Source: Pseudomonadota bacterium (lineage in GTDB: Bacteria > Pseudomonadota > Alphaproteobacteria > Rhizobiales > Xanthobacteraceae). From it: a stretch of DNA of 5,947 nucleotides. The notes beneath the pieces are model-generated. The model was not told the origin of the DNA. It worked only from the letters and a program-made list of their open reading frames with translations, and searched no databases. Each line of letters starts with the position of its first letter. Position 1 is the first letter of the stretch. The DNA lies in NCBI GenBank assembly GCA_023433965.1, contig JAEYTQ010000170.1, positions 1-5,947 on the forward strand. The letters run 5' to 3'. Shown one piece after another: positions 5,819 to 5,947 of the stretch. Both the position numbers and the translations under genes were made by a program.

Positions 5819-5947
5819 ATGAATCTGCACAACGCTTCCATAAACGCGAAACCCGAAGAGCTAGTGCCGTCGCGCTACGCGGTGCGCATCGGCGACATCG
5901 ACGTGCTGGTGGTCAGCGACGGCGTGCTGCCGCTCCCGACCACCATG
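5819..5947 (+). CDS. Probable metallo-beta-lactamase-fold hydrolase (5' part only)
   Basis: 43 codons are open from an ATG at 5819 to the window edge. The stretch SRYAVRIGDIDVLVVSDGVLPLP (residues 18-40) matches the opening strands of MBL-fold metallohydrolases, where a strand pair precedes the zinc-binding HxHxDH region. That region would lie downstream, outside the window, so catalytic competence cannot be judged. AAAAGGAGA (5805-5813) gives a strong Shine-Dalgarno 5 bases before the start. It is the third gene of the apparent hydrolase-oxidoreductase operon. The family call is by resemblance of a short N-terminus and is correspondingly less certain. Confidence 0.65.
   Translation, partial: MNLHNASINAKPEELVPSRYAVRIGDIDVLVVSDGVLPLPTTM

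Overview
The window is GC-rich, and its gene content and sequence style fit an alphaproteobacterium, most likely of the Hyphomicrobiales (Rhizobium/Bradyrhizobium-like). That placement is an inference from protein resemblance and the strong G/C third-position bias, not from any marker gene. No tRNA, rRNA, insertion sequence, phage gene or CRISPR array was seen.

Left part (1-1116): the 5' end of a trans-aconitate methyltransferase-like gene (tam) runs leftward out of the window. Diverging from it is a rightward pair: a small FMN-type pyridoxamine-phosphate-oxidase-fold protein, followed after 11 bp by a 96-residue membrane protein. The 175-bp region between tam and this pair holds a textbook rho-independent terminator. 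It points toward the oxidase-fold gene and lies in its probable leader, so it may act as an attenuator or end an unknown short RNA.

Middle (1113-3442): two different AraC-family regulators are divergently oriented around a 454-bp non-coding stretch. The leftward one ends in a shared CTAG palindrome with the membrane protein gene, so the two convergent stop codons interlock. The non-coding stretch carries an 18-bp imperfect palindrome and a 7-bp inverted repeat that could be operators.

Right part (3443-5947): downstream of the rightward AraC gene, in the same direction, come an alpha/beta hydrolase of the cofactor-free haloperoxidase/arylesterase type with a probable Tat signal, an FAD/NAD(P)H oxidoreductase of the type II NADH dehydrogenase superfamily, and the start of a probable metallo-beta-lactamase-fold hydrolase cut by the window end. 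Gaps of 48 and 33 bp, with good Shine-Dalgarno sequences, suggest one operon. A near-perfect 12-bp direct repeat with a 20-bp period lies in the 99-bp gap between the AraC gene and the hydrolase, the geometry expected of an AraC-family operator. The likely picture is a small regulator-controlled redox/hydrolase cassette of unknown substrate. No clearly new system was found; the leader terminator and the regulator/repeat/cassette arrangement are the parts most worth following up.
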